Assembly: GCF_002020135.1 (NCBI RefSeq)
Contig: NZ_MPZS01000002.1
Coordinates: 124,001 to 188,000, forward strand
From: Thioclava marina
GTDB taxonomy: Bacteria; Pseudomonadota; Alphaproteobacteria; Rhodobacterales; Rhodobacteraceae
Length of the DNA stretch: 64,000 nt
Reading direction: 5' to 3'
The notes below the pieces were generated by a model. That model did not search any database. It saw only the letters and a list, made by a program, of their open reading frames with translations, and was not told where the DNA came from. The position numbers were made by a program, and so were the translations under genes. Shown here one piece after another: positions 38,946 to 48,526 of this stretch (positions are counted from its first letter, which is position 1; each line of letters starts with the position of its first letter).

Positions 38946-41900
38946 ATGTTCAACAAGATCCTCGTGGCAAACCGTGGCGAAATCGCCATCCGGGTGATGC
39001 GCGCGGCCAATGAGCTGGGCAAGAAGACCGTCGCCGTCTATGCCGAAGAGGACAAACTGGGCCTGCATCGATTCAAGGCCGATGAAGCCTACCGCATCGG
39101 CGAGGGGCTGAGCCCGGTCGGCGCTTACCTGAGCATCGAGGAAATCATCCGCGTCGCCAAGGAATCGGGCGCGGACGCGATCCATCCGGGCTATGGTCTG
39201 CTGTCGGAAAATCCCGATTTCGTCGAGGCTTGCGCGAAGGCCGGGATCACCTTCATCGGCCCGAAGGCCGAAACCATGCGCGCGCTTGGCGACAAGGCCT
39301 CGGCGCGCAAGGTCGCGATCAAGGCGGGCGTGCCGGTCATCCCCGCGACGGAAGTGCTGGGCGAGGATTTCGACGCGATCAAGGCCGAGGCCGCCGAGAT
39401 CGGCTACCCGCTGATGCTCAAGGCCAGCTGGGGCGGCGGCGGGCGCGGCATGCGTCCGATCCTTGGGCCTGACGAGCTGATCGAGAAGGTCCGCGAGGGT
39501 CGTCGCGAGGCCGAAGCCGCCTTCGGCAATGGCGAGGGCTATCTGGAAAAGATGATCACCCGCGCGCGCCATGTCGAAGTGCAGCTTCTCGGTGACACGC
39601 ATGGTGGGCTCTATCACCTCTATGAACGCGACTGCACCGTGCAGCGCCGCAACCAGAAGGTCGTCGAGCGCGCCCCCGCCCCTTACCTGAGCGAGGAACA
39701 ACGCGCCGAGGTCTGCGAACTGGCGCTCAGGATCGGTCAGGCCGTGGGCTATCAGAACGCGGGCACGGTCGAGTTCCTGATGGATATGGACTCGGACAAG
39801 TTCTACTTCATCGAGGTCAATCCGCGCGTTCAGGTCGAGCATACCGTGACCGAGGAAGTCACCGGCATCGACATCGTGCAGGCCCAGATCAAGATCGCCG
39901 AGGGCGCGACCCTCGCCGAGGCCACCCGCGCCAAATCGCAAGATGAAATCTCGCTGTCGGGCCACGCGCTGCAATGCCGCGTCACGACCGAGGACCCGCA
40001 GAACAACTTCATCCCCGATTACGGCCGCCTGACCGCTTACCGCTCGGCCACCGGCAACGGCATCCGCCTCGATGGCGGCACGGCCTATGCGGGCGGCGTC
40101 ATCACCCGCTATTACGACTCGCTTCTGGTGAAGGTCACCGCCTGGGCGCAGGACCCCGATCAGGCGATCCGTCGGATGGACCGGGCGCTGCGCGAATTCC
40201 GTATCCGCGGCGTGAGCACGAATATCGACTTCGTGATCAACCTGCTCAAGCATCCGACCTTCCTCGACATGAGCTACACGACGAAGTTCATCGACACGAC
40301 GCCGGAGCTGTTCGACTTCAAGCAACGCCGTGACCGGGGCACGAAGATCCTGACCTATATCGCGGATATCACGGTGAACGGTCACCCCGAGACCGCTGGC
40401 CGCGCCAAGCCTCATGCCGAGGCGAAACCGCCGCGCGTGCCTGCGATCACCGGCGAGGTGAAGCCCGGCACCCGCGACTTGCTGGAGAAGGAAGGCGCGA
40501 AAGCCGTCGCCGACTGGATGAAGGCGCAGACAAAGCTGCTGCTGACCGACACCACGATGCGTGACGGCCACCAGTCGCTGCTGGCGACGCGGATGCGCTC
40601 GATCGACATGATCAAGGCCGCGCCTGCCTATGCCGCGAATCTGGGTGATCTCTTCTCGGTCGAATGCTGGGGCGGGGCCACCTTCGACGTGGCCTATCGC
40701 TTCTTGCAGGAATGCCCGTGGCAGCGTCTGCGCGACATTCGCGAAGCGATGCCCAATATCCTGACCCAGATGCTGCTGCGTGCCAGCAACGGCGTGGGTT
40801 ATACGAACTATCCCGATAACGTGGTGCAGTTCTTCGTCAAGCAGGCCGCCGAAACCGGCGTCGACGTGTTCCGCGTCTTCGACTCGCTCAACTGGGTCGA
40901 GAACATGCGCGTCGCGATGGATGCGGTGATCGAGAGCGGGAAGATCTGCGAAGGCACGATCTGCTACACCGGCGATATCCTCGATCCCGACCGCGCCAAA
41001 TATGACCTGAAATACTATATCGGCATGGCGAAGGAACTGGAGGCCGCGGGCGCGCATGTGCTTGGCCTCAAGGACATGGCGGGGCTGCTCAAACCCGCCG
41101 CGGCCCGCCAGCTGATCGCGGCGCTCAAGGAGGAGGTGGGCATCCCGATCCACTTCCACACCCACGACACCTCGGGCATCGCGGGCGCGACGATCCTCGC
41201 CGCCGCCGATGCGGGCGTCGATGCGGTCGATGCGGCGATGGATGCCTTCTCGGGCGGCACCTCGCAGCCCTGTCTCGGCTCGATCGTCGAGGCGCTGGCC
41301 CATACCGAGCGCGATACCGGCCTCGATATCGGCGCGATCCGCAGGATGTCGAACTACTGGGAGGCCGTGCGTCATCAATATGCGGCCTTCGAATCCGGTC
41401 TCGAGGCCCCGGCCTCCGAGGTCTATCTGCACGAGATGCCAGGCGGCCAGTTCACCAACCTCAAGGCGCAGGCGCGCTCGCTGGGGCTTGAAGAGCGCTG
41501 GCACGAGGTGGCGCAGGCCTATGCCGATGCCAACCAGATCTTCGGCGATATCGTGAAGGTGACGCCGTCCTCCAAGGTCGTGGGCGACATGGCGCTGATG
41601 ATGGTCGCGCAGGGGCTTTCGAAGGAAGATGTTCTCGACCCGGCCAAGGATGTCTCCTTCCCGGATTCGGTGATCGACATGATGCGCGGCAATCTCGGCC
41701 AACCGCCCGGCGGCTGGCCCGAGGGGATCGTGGCGAAGGTTCTCAAGGGCGAGACACCCTCGACCGAGCGACCGGGCAAGCACCTTCTTCCGGTCGATCT
41801 GGAGAAGACGCGCAAGGATCTCGCCGAACAGCTCGGAATGGAGATCGACGACGAGGATCTCGCGGGGTACCTGATGTATCCCAAGGTCTACACCGATTAC

Positions 41901-42377
41901 GCCACGCGCCACGAGACCTACGGCCCCGTGCGTACGCTGCCGACCCCGGTCTTCTTCTACGGGATGGAACCGCAGGACGAGATCTCCGCCGAGATCGACC
42001 CCGGCAAGACTCTGGAAATCCGCTATCTGACCTTCGGCGAGACCGACGATCAGGGCGAGGTGAAGGTCTATTTCGAGCTCAACGGCCAGCCGCGCGCCGT
42101 GCGTGTGCCCAACCGCGCCGTGAAGGCCACGACTGCCGCCAAACCCAAGGCCGAAGCGGGCAACCCGAACCATATCGGCGCGCCGATGCCCGGCTCGGTC
42201 GCCTCGATCTCGGTCTCGGTGGGGCAGAAGGTCAAGCCGGGCGACATGCTCCTGACCATCGAAGCGATGAAGATGGAAACCGGCATCCATGCCGATCGCG
42301 AGGCCGTGGTGAAAGCGGTCCACGTCACCGCCGGTGCCCAGATCGACGCGAAGGACCTGCTGATCGAGTTGGAATAA
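38946..42377 (+). CDS. pyc: Pyruvate carboxylase
   Basis: The 1143-residue enzyme makes oxaloacetate from pyruvate and bicarbonate. Domains in order: biotin carboxylase (residues 1-~450; FNKILVANRGEIAIRV, KASWGGGGRGMR, EVNPRVQVEHTVTEE), carboxyltransferase (~530-800; TDTTMRDGHQSLLATRMR, ECWGGATFDVAYRFL, FHTHDTSGI, HEMPGGQFTNL) and biotin carrier (~1065-1143; the biotinylated Lys1109 in EAMKMETG). The ATG at 38946 has GGGAG upstream; the frame is open for over 1 kb before it but that part is antisense to trkH. A strong terminator follows. Confidence 0.98.
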   Translation: MFNKILVANRGEIAIRVMRAANELGKKTVAVYAEEDKLGLHRFKADEAYRIGEGLSPVGAYLSIEEIIRVAKESGADAIHPGYGLLSENPDFVEACAKAGITFIGPKAETMRALGDKASARKVAIKAGVPVIPATEVLGEDFDAIKAEAAEIGYPLMLKASWGGGGRGMRPILGPDELIEKVREGRREAEAAFGNGEGYLEKMITRARHVEVQLLGDTHGGLYHLYERDCTVQRRNQKVVERAPAPYLSEEQRAEVCELALRIGQAVGYQNAGTVEFLMDMDSDKFYFIEVNPRVQVEHTVTEEVTGIDIVQAQIKIAEGATLAEATRAKSQDEISLSGHALQCRVTTEDPQNNFIPDYGRLTAYRSATGNGIRLDGGTAYAGGVITRYYDSLLVKVTAWAQDPDQAIRRMDRALREFRIRGVSTNIDFVINLLKHPTFLDMSYTTKFIDTTPELFDFKQRRDRGTKILTYIADITVNGHPETAGRAKPHAEAKPPRVPAITGEVKPGTRDLLEKEGAKAVADWMKAQTKLLLTDTTMRDGHQSLLATRMRSIDMIKAAPAYAANLGDLFSVECWGGATFDVAYRFLQECPWQRLRDIREAMPNILTQMLLRASNGVGYTNYPDNVVQFFVKQAAETGVDVFRVFDSLNWVENMRVAMDAVIESGKICEGTICYTGDILDPDRAKYDLKYYIGMAKELEAAGAHVLGLKDMAGLLKPAAARQLIAALKEEVGIPIHFHTHDTSGIAGATILAAADAGVDAVDAAMDAFSGGTSQPCLGSIVEALAHTERDTGLDIGAIRRMSNYWEAVRHQYAAFESGLEAPASEVYLHEMPGGQFTNLKAQARSLGLEERWHEVAQAYADANQIFGDIVKVTPSSKVVGDMALMMVAQGLSKEDVLDPAKDVSFPDSVIDMMRGNLGQPPGGWPEGIVAKVLKGETPSTERPGKHLLPVDLEKTRKDLAEQLGMEIDDEDLAGYLMYPKVYTDYATRHETYGPVRTLPTPVFFYGMEPQDEISAEIDPGKTLEIRYLTFGETDDQGEVKVYFELNGQPRAVRVPNRAVKATTAAKPKAEAGNPNHIGAPMPGSVASISVSVGQKVKPGDMLLTIEAMKMETGIHADREAVVKAVHVTAGAQIDAKDLLIELE

Positions 42378-42400
42378 GAGCCGATCGCATCTGACATGAG

Positions 42401-42432
42401 ACGCGCGCCCGGCCCTGCCCGGCGCGCGTTTT
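42401..42432 (+). terminator. Rho-independent terminator of pyc
   Basis: ACGCGCGCC and GGCGCGCGT form a perfect 9-bp stem with an 11-base loop, followed by TTTTC. Confidence 0.88.
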
Positions 42433-42648
42433 CATCTCCGACAAAGGGAAAGCGAGCGGGAAAGCCTACAGGGGGGACCTGGCGATCCTCCTTACGTTGG
42501 GTGGCTCTGGGAATTTCATGCTTCCCAGATGACTAGAGATCTCGAGCTCGGCTGTCATCGCTGGACTATCGCGGTGGCGACGAGGTGACGGTGGCGCGCA
42601 AAACCGTCGTGCCGATGTCTCCAAGGGGCGCCGCTTTCCACCAGCCCT

Positions 42649-42720
42649 ATTCAGCTGGCCGAACATGATCCGGGTCCGGCTGCAGCACTCGTATCGGAGC
42701 TTGTCGCGTTTGACCGGCTT
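42649..42720 (-). mobile_element. Remnant of an IS5-family transposase C-terminus
   Basis: On the minus strand a frame reads KPVKRDKLRYE then RTRIMFGQLN, which resembles the YRRRNRIEIMFGRLKDW block near the end of IS5-type transposases. The surrounding region (42433-42856, ~420 bases) has no intact gene and looks like eroded coding DNA. The match is short, so the call is tentative. The remainder of the region shows nothing else recognisable. Confidence 0.35.
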
Positions 42721-42856
42721 GCAGGGGGATGGCCGGTCCGAAACTGAAGGCATCGCTTGGCATTCAGCGCCACACGGGGCCACTCCGCCATTGGGTACCG
42801 GCCCGCAAGAAACCAGTCTGCCACGGGCGTAATTCATCAGCCTACCCCCGAGGGGC

Positions 42857-45800
42857 TCAGAAGCGCAATCGAAGCCCAGCCGCGATGTCGATGCTGGCCG
42901 AACCGGTATCGGGCTGGAAATCGCCATGCGCGCCGAAATAGAGCGTGCGCCGACCGTCGAGATCGATCCGGTTCACGGAAATGTCGACGCTCGCGAGCAC
43001 GGCGGCATAGTTCCCATCGGTCTCGAAATCGCTACCCGGCACGGCCAGGAACGCGGCCTTGATGGGGGCCTGCTTGAGCAGTTCGGCCCGTAGCCCGCCG
43101 CGCAGTTTGACGTTCAGGGTCCCGCCATTCCCAAGCTGGCGGATCCGGGTCTTGATCAGCCCGGCCGAGATCTGGAGCGAATTCGAAACCCTTTTGGCCA
43201 CGGCCAGCGACAGATCATCCGCGCCGGTCTCCTCGAAGGCATCGCGCCAGATCTGAGCAAAGCTCAGCCCGGTATCCCATTGCAATCCGCTGTCCGCCGA
43301 TCCTGTTTCGGGCCACAGCAAGCGCAGGTTCACCCCCGTGTAGTGATCGTCGAAACGTGCATCGGCGGTGCGGCCCGCGCCCGCGATCTCGATCCGGCGC
43401 TTGGCCTTGGAACTGCCACGGCCGAATTCGATATTGCCGGTCAGGCGCAGGCCCGTGTCCAGATCCGTCGCGCCGTAGATCATCGCGAAACGCCGCGCAC
43501 TATCGAGCGAGGAATCCGGCGCGCCGTAGCCCCGCGCGGAGGACGCGTCATGATCGTCGCCCAGTGCCATGCCGATCCGGTAACCGTCCCCGGCCAGGAG
43601 ATCGGCCCCGATCGTCCGGGTGAACGACCCCGTCGTGTTGTTCAGAAGCACGTCGCTCGAGCGATGGGTGACGGCGTGGCGACCGCTCAGATGTACCCAG
43701 AACGCGCTGCCCTTTTGATCACGCGCCGTATCCAGCCGGTCGAAAGCCACACCGCGATGCGCCCAGAGCGCGGAGAGCGTGGTGGCGCGCGGGATATCAT
43801 AGAGCTCGGGCGTGAGCTGGCGCAGCGCCAAGTCGAGATCGGGCGAAAGTTCGTCGATGCCATAGGTGGCGGTGTCGAGGTCGCGCGTCATGAACGCCAG
43901 ATTGTCGAGCGCGAGCCCTACCGCGATCTGGTTGGCATAGGTGGCGCGCTGGCCGAAATCGGACAGTTGCAGCGTGCCCATATCGATCTGCTCGATGCTG
44001 GAATAGGCGTAATCCTCGAAACGGAAGGTGAAGCTGTCCGTGTCGGTCTGCAGCGCCTGCAGCATCGTGTATTCCGAGGGCAGAACGCGGCGGAAGCTCA
44101 GTTCGAGCGTGTCAGCGCCGCCATTTCCCGCGATATCGCCGGTGATCAGCGCGTTGTTGTTCAGCACGAAGCGATCGTCGCCGGTGCCGCCTTGCAACGC
44201 GCCGAAGGTTTGCGAGCCGTGCTCGAAGGTCGCGATGTTGTTGCCCGAGGTGAAAGCCAGCGCCGTGCCGCCGATGCCGCGCAAGATCCCCGTCGTGTCG
44301 AGGCTGTTATTCGTGCCCGCCCCGAAGTAGACGCCCGTGGTGCCCGTGATCGCGCCGGTCGCATCATTCGTCACGCTGTTATCGGACACCTCGCCTGCGA
44401 TCGTGCCCGCGCCGCCCTGAAAGCGGATGCCGAAGCCGCCCGCCGTGATTTCGCCGGTATTGGCGACGGTGTTGCCGCTGACCGCGCCACCATCGCCGAT
44501 CCGGCTGCCGCTCGCACCGCCGTCACCGCCGATCAGGGCGATCCCGTCCCCGCCCGAGGTGATCGTGCCGTCATTGGTGATCGTGTTGCCGACAACGCTG
44601 CCGCCGCTGCCGCCATCGCCCAGGAAACCGCTTTGCCCGGTGGCGCCCGTAGCCCCTGTCGCGCCTGCGCTCGTGGCCGCACCCGGGCGCCCGGCAAAAC
44701 CGGCCATCCCATCATACCCATCATCCGCGCAAACCAGCGTCACCGCGAGCGGGGGCACCCCGATCTCAAGGCAAGCCCCATCGCCGCCCGAACCGCCCGA
44801 ACCGCCGGGCCCTGCCAGCGCCGCGGGCGCCGCTGCGCCGCCCAGGCCGCCCGCGCCGCCGACACCGCCAACCCCTGCCGCGCCGCCAGCGCCACCCTGA
44901 CCACCAGCCAGAGAAATGCCGATACCGCCTGCGTCGATCGTGCCGCGATTGGTGATGGTGTTGTCCTGCAGGTCCCCCGCATCACCACCGCGCCCGCCAT
45001 CGCCGCCGCGTCCGCCATTGCCACCGCGTCCGCCATTCGCTCCAGATGAGGAACGGCCCGCGAAGCCGCCATCGCCGCCATTGCCCCCGTTGCCGCCCGG
45101 ATAGGCATGCAGGCTCGAATCGATGATGCCATCGTCCCCGCCAGAGCCATTGCCACCCCGGCCGCCATCGCCCCCTTTCACCCCGTCGGCGCCGTCGCCG
45201 CCGCTGCCGCCATTCCCGCCATCGCCGCCTGCGCCGCCCGCACCGCCATCGCCGCTCGCGAGCGCGATCCCGTCGCCTGAGGCGCTCAGCGCGCCGTCAT
45301 TGGTCACCGTGTTACGCGCAAGCGCGCCCCCATCCGCGCCGCGCGCGCCACTGCCCCCAGCCGCGCCCGCGCCGCCGGTGCCGTAACTATCTCCGAAATA
45401 GCCGCTCCTCGCCCCACGCAGTCTCGCGTCGCCGCCATGCCCGCCATCGCCCCCCGGCGCGCCGCAGGCAGTGTCGCCATAACAATCGTTCGTGCCCGGG
45501 TAGACAAGCCCTGGTCCTGCAGGGCCAGCGGCGCCATTTCCGGCCGAGAAGGGCACGTTCACCCCGTCGCCGCCAACGCCACCATCACCGCCGCGCCCGC
45601 CATCTCCGCCCGCGCCGCCTTCACCGGCGCTCAGCCGCATGGCGGTGGCTCCGGCTGCGATCGTTCCGCTGTTGTAGACGGTGTTGTCCGTGACGTCGCC
45701 GCCGATGCCGCCCAAGCCACCACCGCGCCCGGCCCCGCCGCTCCCTGCGCTGGCGCCGAGCCCGTCGTAATAAACCTCGTCGCCATTCTGGGCCTTGTAG

Positions 45801-46600
45801 AGATAGTTGATCCCGGCGACGCCTGGATGTCCGGGCAGGCCGGGTTGCCCGCCATACCCGCCCGCGCCGCCCAGACCACCCGCACCGCCCGCGCCCCCCG
45901 CTCCGCCCATGATCGAGAGCCCGTCCGCGCCCGCATCCAGCGCCGCGAAATTGCTCAGGCTGTTGGCGCTGGCCACGCCGCCTGTCGCCCCGCGCGAGCC
46001 CTCGCCAGCCACACCGCCATTTGCGCCGCGGCCACCAAGCCCGCCCGATTGTTCGGGCGTCGCCTGATCCGCGCCATAGCTGCCGCTCCCCCCAGCGCCG
46101 CCATTCCCACCTTTCGCCCCGAGCCCGCCCGTGCCGCCGGCGACCATGGCGCCGCTCATCCCGGTCGTCAGATCCGCATTGAGATCGAGCGTGATCCCTG
46201 AGGCCGCCCCCGCAGGGCCCGCATCGGTGGCCGCGACACCCGCTGCGCCTTGAGATCCGGCACGCCCATCCGTTCCCGAGGAGAAGACCGGAGCGCCATT
46301 GCCGCCATTCGCCCCATCGGCCCCGGCGAAACCATTCCCGCCGCTCCCGCCGATGAAGAGATACCCGAAATCACTGACGCTTGCGGGTAGATCGAAGCTA
46401 AACGCCCCCGGCGCCAGATCGGCGCCTGCAGAGCCGGGCGAACTCGCCGTGCCGGGCTGGCCCGTCGCCCCCGTCACCTCGAGCACGCTATCGGCCAGGG
46501 CGGGGCCGAAGCCCACCGTGGTGCCTAGCACAAAGACCATGATGGCGGCTTTCCGCTCCCGGCGGATGCCAGCGGAATCGCGTTTCGCGCTGCTCGACAT
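42857..46600 (-). CDS. Autotransporter with glycine-rich PE_PGRS-like passenger
   Basis: The 1247-residue protein has an extended signal region (KAAIMVFVLGTTVGFGPALAD), a ~630-residue passenger made of GGxGGxGG and GxDGGxGG tracts interrupted by NTITNDGTITSGGDGIAL-type parallel-beta repeats, a stalk containing FEHGSQTFGALQGGTGDDRFVLN, and a C-terminal outer-membrane barrel (~960-1247) ending in the aromatic residue required for barrel assembly (LRLRF). It is a type V secretion system protein, probably an adhesin or surface shield. The gene sits between an IS scrap and a pseudogene, in a region of recent change. Confidence 0.85.
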   Translation of the reverse strand: MSSSAKRDSAGIRRERKAAIMVFVLGTTVGFGPALADSVLEVTGATGQPGTASSPGSAGADLAPGAFSFDLPASVSDFGYLFIGGSGGNGFAGADGANGGNGAPVFSSGTDGRAGSQGAAGVAATDAGPAGAASGITLDLNADLTTGMSGAMVAGGTGGLGAKGGNGGAGGSGSYGADQATPEQSGGLGGRGANGGVAGEGSRGATGGVASANSLSNFAALDAGADGLSIMGGAGGAGGAGGLGGAGGYGGQPGLPGHPGVAGINYLYKAQNGDEVYYDGLGASAGSGGAGRGGGLGGIGGDVTDNTVYNSGTIAAGATAMRLSAGEGGAGGDGGRGGDGGVGGDGVNVPFSAGNGAAGPAGPGLVYPGTNDCYGDTACGAPGGDGGHGGDARLRGARSGYFGDSYGTGGAGAAGGSGARGADGGALARNTVTNDGALSASGDGIALASGDGGAGGAGGDGGNGGSGGDGADGVKGGDGGRGGNGSGGDDGIIDSSLHAYPGGNGGNGGDGGFAGRSSSGANGGRGGNGGRGGDGGRGGDAGDLQDNTITNRGTIDAGGIGISLAGGQGGAGGAAGVGGVGGAGGLGGAAAPAALAGPGGSGGSGGDGACLEIGVPPLAVTLVCADDGYDGMAGFAGRPGAATSAGATGATGATGQSGFLGDGGSGGSVVGNTITNDGTITSGGDGIALIGGDGGASGSRIGDGGAVSGNTVANTGEITAGGFGIRFQGGAGTIAGEVSDNSVTNDATGAITGTTGVYFGAGTNNSLDTTGILRGIGGTALAFTSGNNIATFEHGSQTFGALQGGTGDDRFVLNNNALITGDIAGNGGADTLELSFRRVLPSEYTMLQALQTDTDSFTFRFEDYAYSSIEQIDMGTLQLSDFGQRATYANQIAVGLALDNLAFMTRDLDTATYGIDELSPDLDLALRQLTPELYDIPRATTLSALWAHRGVAFDRLDTARDQKGSAFWVHLSGRHAVTHRSSDVLLNNTTGSFTRTIGADLLAGDGYRIGMALGDDHDASSARGYGAPDSSLDSARRFAMIYGATDLDTGLRLTGNIEFGRGSSKAKRRIEIAGAGRTADARFDDHYTGVNLRLLWPETGSADSGLQWDTGLSFAQIWRDAFEETGADDLSLAVAKRVSNSLQISAGLIKTRIRQLGNGGTLNVKLRGGLRAELLKQAPIKAAFLAVPGSDFETDGNYAAVLASVDISVNRIDLDGRRTLYFGAHGDFQPDTGSASIDIAAGLRLRF
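44480..46360. repeat. GC-rich low-complexity coding repeat (Gly-rich tracts of the autotransporter)
   Basis: The plus strand here is dominated by CCGCC/GCCACC triplets that encode Gly and Asp tracts on the minus strand. It is the cause of many long proline-rich frames on the plus strand. Slippage during replication is likely, so copy number may vary between strains. Confidence 0.75.
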
Positions 46601-46871
46601 TTCGTCCCCACACTTAACGCCGGGGACGATCTATCGTCATCCACCCACGTATTTCCCCTGTAGGCACTCTAGATAGCGGAGGCGGATGACGCAGCGTCCA
46701 ATTCCGGGCAGATCCGGGAGGGTGCTGACAGTATCGGACGGCCCCGGGTCCCGCCGGCCGACATGTGAGGCCCCGATGCGCCCCCAGCGCTGCACCCACG
46801 CAAGATGCTCGACAATCGCCGCAATCATCAGAGAGAAAACGATATTTCAGTCGACCTCCTTTCACGAAACC

Positions 46872-47953
46872 ATGCATCCCGGCACCGATATCGGCGGAAT
46901 TGGCATGGGGCTGATCCGGATGGTGCGCCCGTGGAACGAATGGCTGGTCGTGTGGGGCTACGACGTCAACGAACCCGAACCTGATGTCACCGAGGAATTC
47001 GCGACAGGAGTTGCGAACCAGTCGATCGGCGACCCGGAGCTGGAGATCGAACTGCTCAGCGCCAACACCTGGACGGTGAACAACTACTATGCAACAGAGG
47101 TTTCAAACGGCCGCGTCTTCTGCATGGGCGACGCGATTCACCGCCACCCCCGTCAAACGGCCTCGGCTCGAACACCTCCATTCAGGACTCCTTCAACCTC
47201 GCCTGGAAACTTGCGATGGTCCTGAAGGGCCAGGCGGGCGAAAAACTTCTCGAAAGCTGTGACGCCGAGCGCGCGCCCGTCGCCAAGCAGATCGTAACCC
47301 GCGCGAACCAGTCGATCGGCGAAACCGGCCCGATCTTCGATGCGCTCGGGATGGATGGCGGCGTCGATCCCGTCCAGATGCAGAAGAATCTCGAAGCGCG
47401 CTGCAATACGACTCCGGCGGCCGAGAAACAGCGCGAGGCCATCCGCAAGGCGATCGCATTCAAGAAATACGAGTTCGATGCGCACGGGGTCGAGATGAAC
47501 CAGCGCCACCGCTCAGCGGCGATCGTCACCGACGGTCAGATCGAGCCGAGCTTTGAGCTCGATGCAGAGCTGCATTATCAGCCAACCGCATGGCCCGGCG
47601 CGCCCCTGCCGCATGCATGGCTTTATCGCACGGGCGGGCAACGGGTCTCCACGCTTGATCTCTGCGGGCACGGGCGTTTCACAGTGCTGACGGGGCTCGA
47701 CGGAAAGGCCTGGATCGAGGCGACACATGCGCTGGCTCAAGAGCTCGGGATCGCGATTGAAGCGCATCTCATCGGGCCACGCCAGCCCCATGCCGATCAT
47801 GCCGGGGATTGGGCGCGGCTGCGCGAGATTTCCGATAGCGGCTGCTTGTTGGTGCGCCCGGACCACCGTGTCGTCTGGCGCGCCAATCGCCTGACCGATG
47901 CGCTTCAGGCTGACCTGCGGCGCGTGCTCTCTGCGATCCTCGATCGCAAGTAG
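46872..47953 (+). pseudogene. Frameshifted C-terminal half of an FAD-dependent phenol (chlorophenol) hydroxylase, TfdB-like
   Basis: Two overlapping frames give MHPGTDIGGIGMGLIRMVRPWNEWL... then, after a shift of one base, GLGSNTSIQDSFNLAWKLAM through CGHGRFTVLTGLDGKAWIEA to the end at 47953. The break is in a run of five C at 47147-47151, where six would restore HRHPPxNGLGSN. The first ~55% of the enzyme, with the FAD-binding GxGxxG, is missing. 46601-46871 upstream has no recognisable part of it. The family hydroxylates phenols such as 2,4-dichlorophenol. Confidence 0.8.
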
Positions 47954-47964
47954 TAAAGCACCTC

Positions 47965-47994
47965 TCCCGCGCGGCGCGACAGAACCGCGCGGGA
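47965..47994. terminator. Long hairpin after the hydroxylase pseudogene
   Basis: TCCCGCGCGG and CCGCGCGGGA form a perfect 10-bp stem with a 10-base loop, 11 bases past the stop. There is no T-tract. Confidence 0.45.
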
Positions 47995-48449
47995 ACCCTC
48001 AACTCCCGCAGGCATCCGATCAGGAAGGGGAAGCATCGCGGTGCGGGCATCGGCAAAGATTACTTCGCGTGGGTGCTCCGCACCGCAATCGGTACGGGCT
48101 TGCCCTCCCGTCGAAACAGGCTCTTACCACAACCGAACTCCCGCCGATCGTTTCCTCGCGATGCGCGTTCCAGACGTCCACGACTCCAATTCCCTTGATC
48201 TTTTGCCGACCTGTCACGAGACGCCCCACCACAGCATACGCAAATCTGCGACATGAAATCCGCACGGATCGATTTCCCGGACCCTGAAACGACAGCTTCT
48301 CGTGCACTTGTGGTGGGGGGGGCCTCGGGGCGGGGCTGACCGACCAAACCCGGCGAAACCGTTGGCGGAGGAGGTGTCCGGTCAACCGGGAAATTGGGTC
48401 ACGCATGCGGCAATAAAAACAACAACTTAGGAAAGCCCCGCAGCATTGC
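47995..48449. other. Intergenic region without a recognisable gene
   Basis: About 450 bases between the hydroxylase pseudogene and the restriction operon. No frame has a ribosome binding site or a family signature. Part of it may be eroded mobile DNA. Confidence 0.5.
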
Positions 48450-48485
48450 GTGCAGCAAAATGTGCAGCAAATTGTGCAGCAGATT
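48450..48485. repeat. Three tandem 12-mers (GTGCAGCAAAAT type)
   Basis: GTGCAGCAAAAT, GTGCAGCAAATT and GTGCAGCAGATT follow one another directly, ~40 bases beyond the hsdR stop codon. Confidence 0.7.
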
Positions 48486-48526
48486 TCTCCCCAGATCGGA
48501 GCATTGGAGAAAGTGTTTGGACAAGG

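Noticed and set aside
38868-42323. 1151-codon minus-strand frame opposite pyc
   Set aside because: Antisense to pyruvate carboxylase; no ribosome binding site or recognisable protein motif.
42466-42856. 153-codon minus-strand frame as a new gene
   Set aside because: Only the short KPVKRDKLRYE and RTRIMFGQLN patches look real, as an IS5 transposase scrap; the rest is not conserved coding sequence.
43280-45049. Long proline/arginine-rich plus-strand frame
   Set aside because: It is the complement of the glycine-rich autotransporter repeats; composition explains the open frame.
47995-48449. Frames in the gap before hsdR
   Set aside because: No start signals, no motif, and mixed frames; called intergenic.
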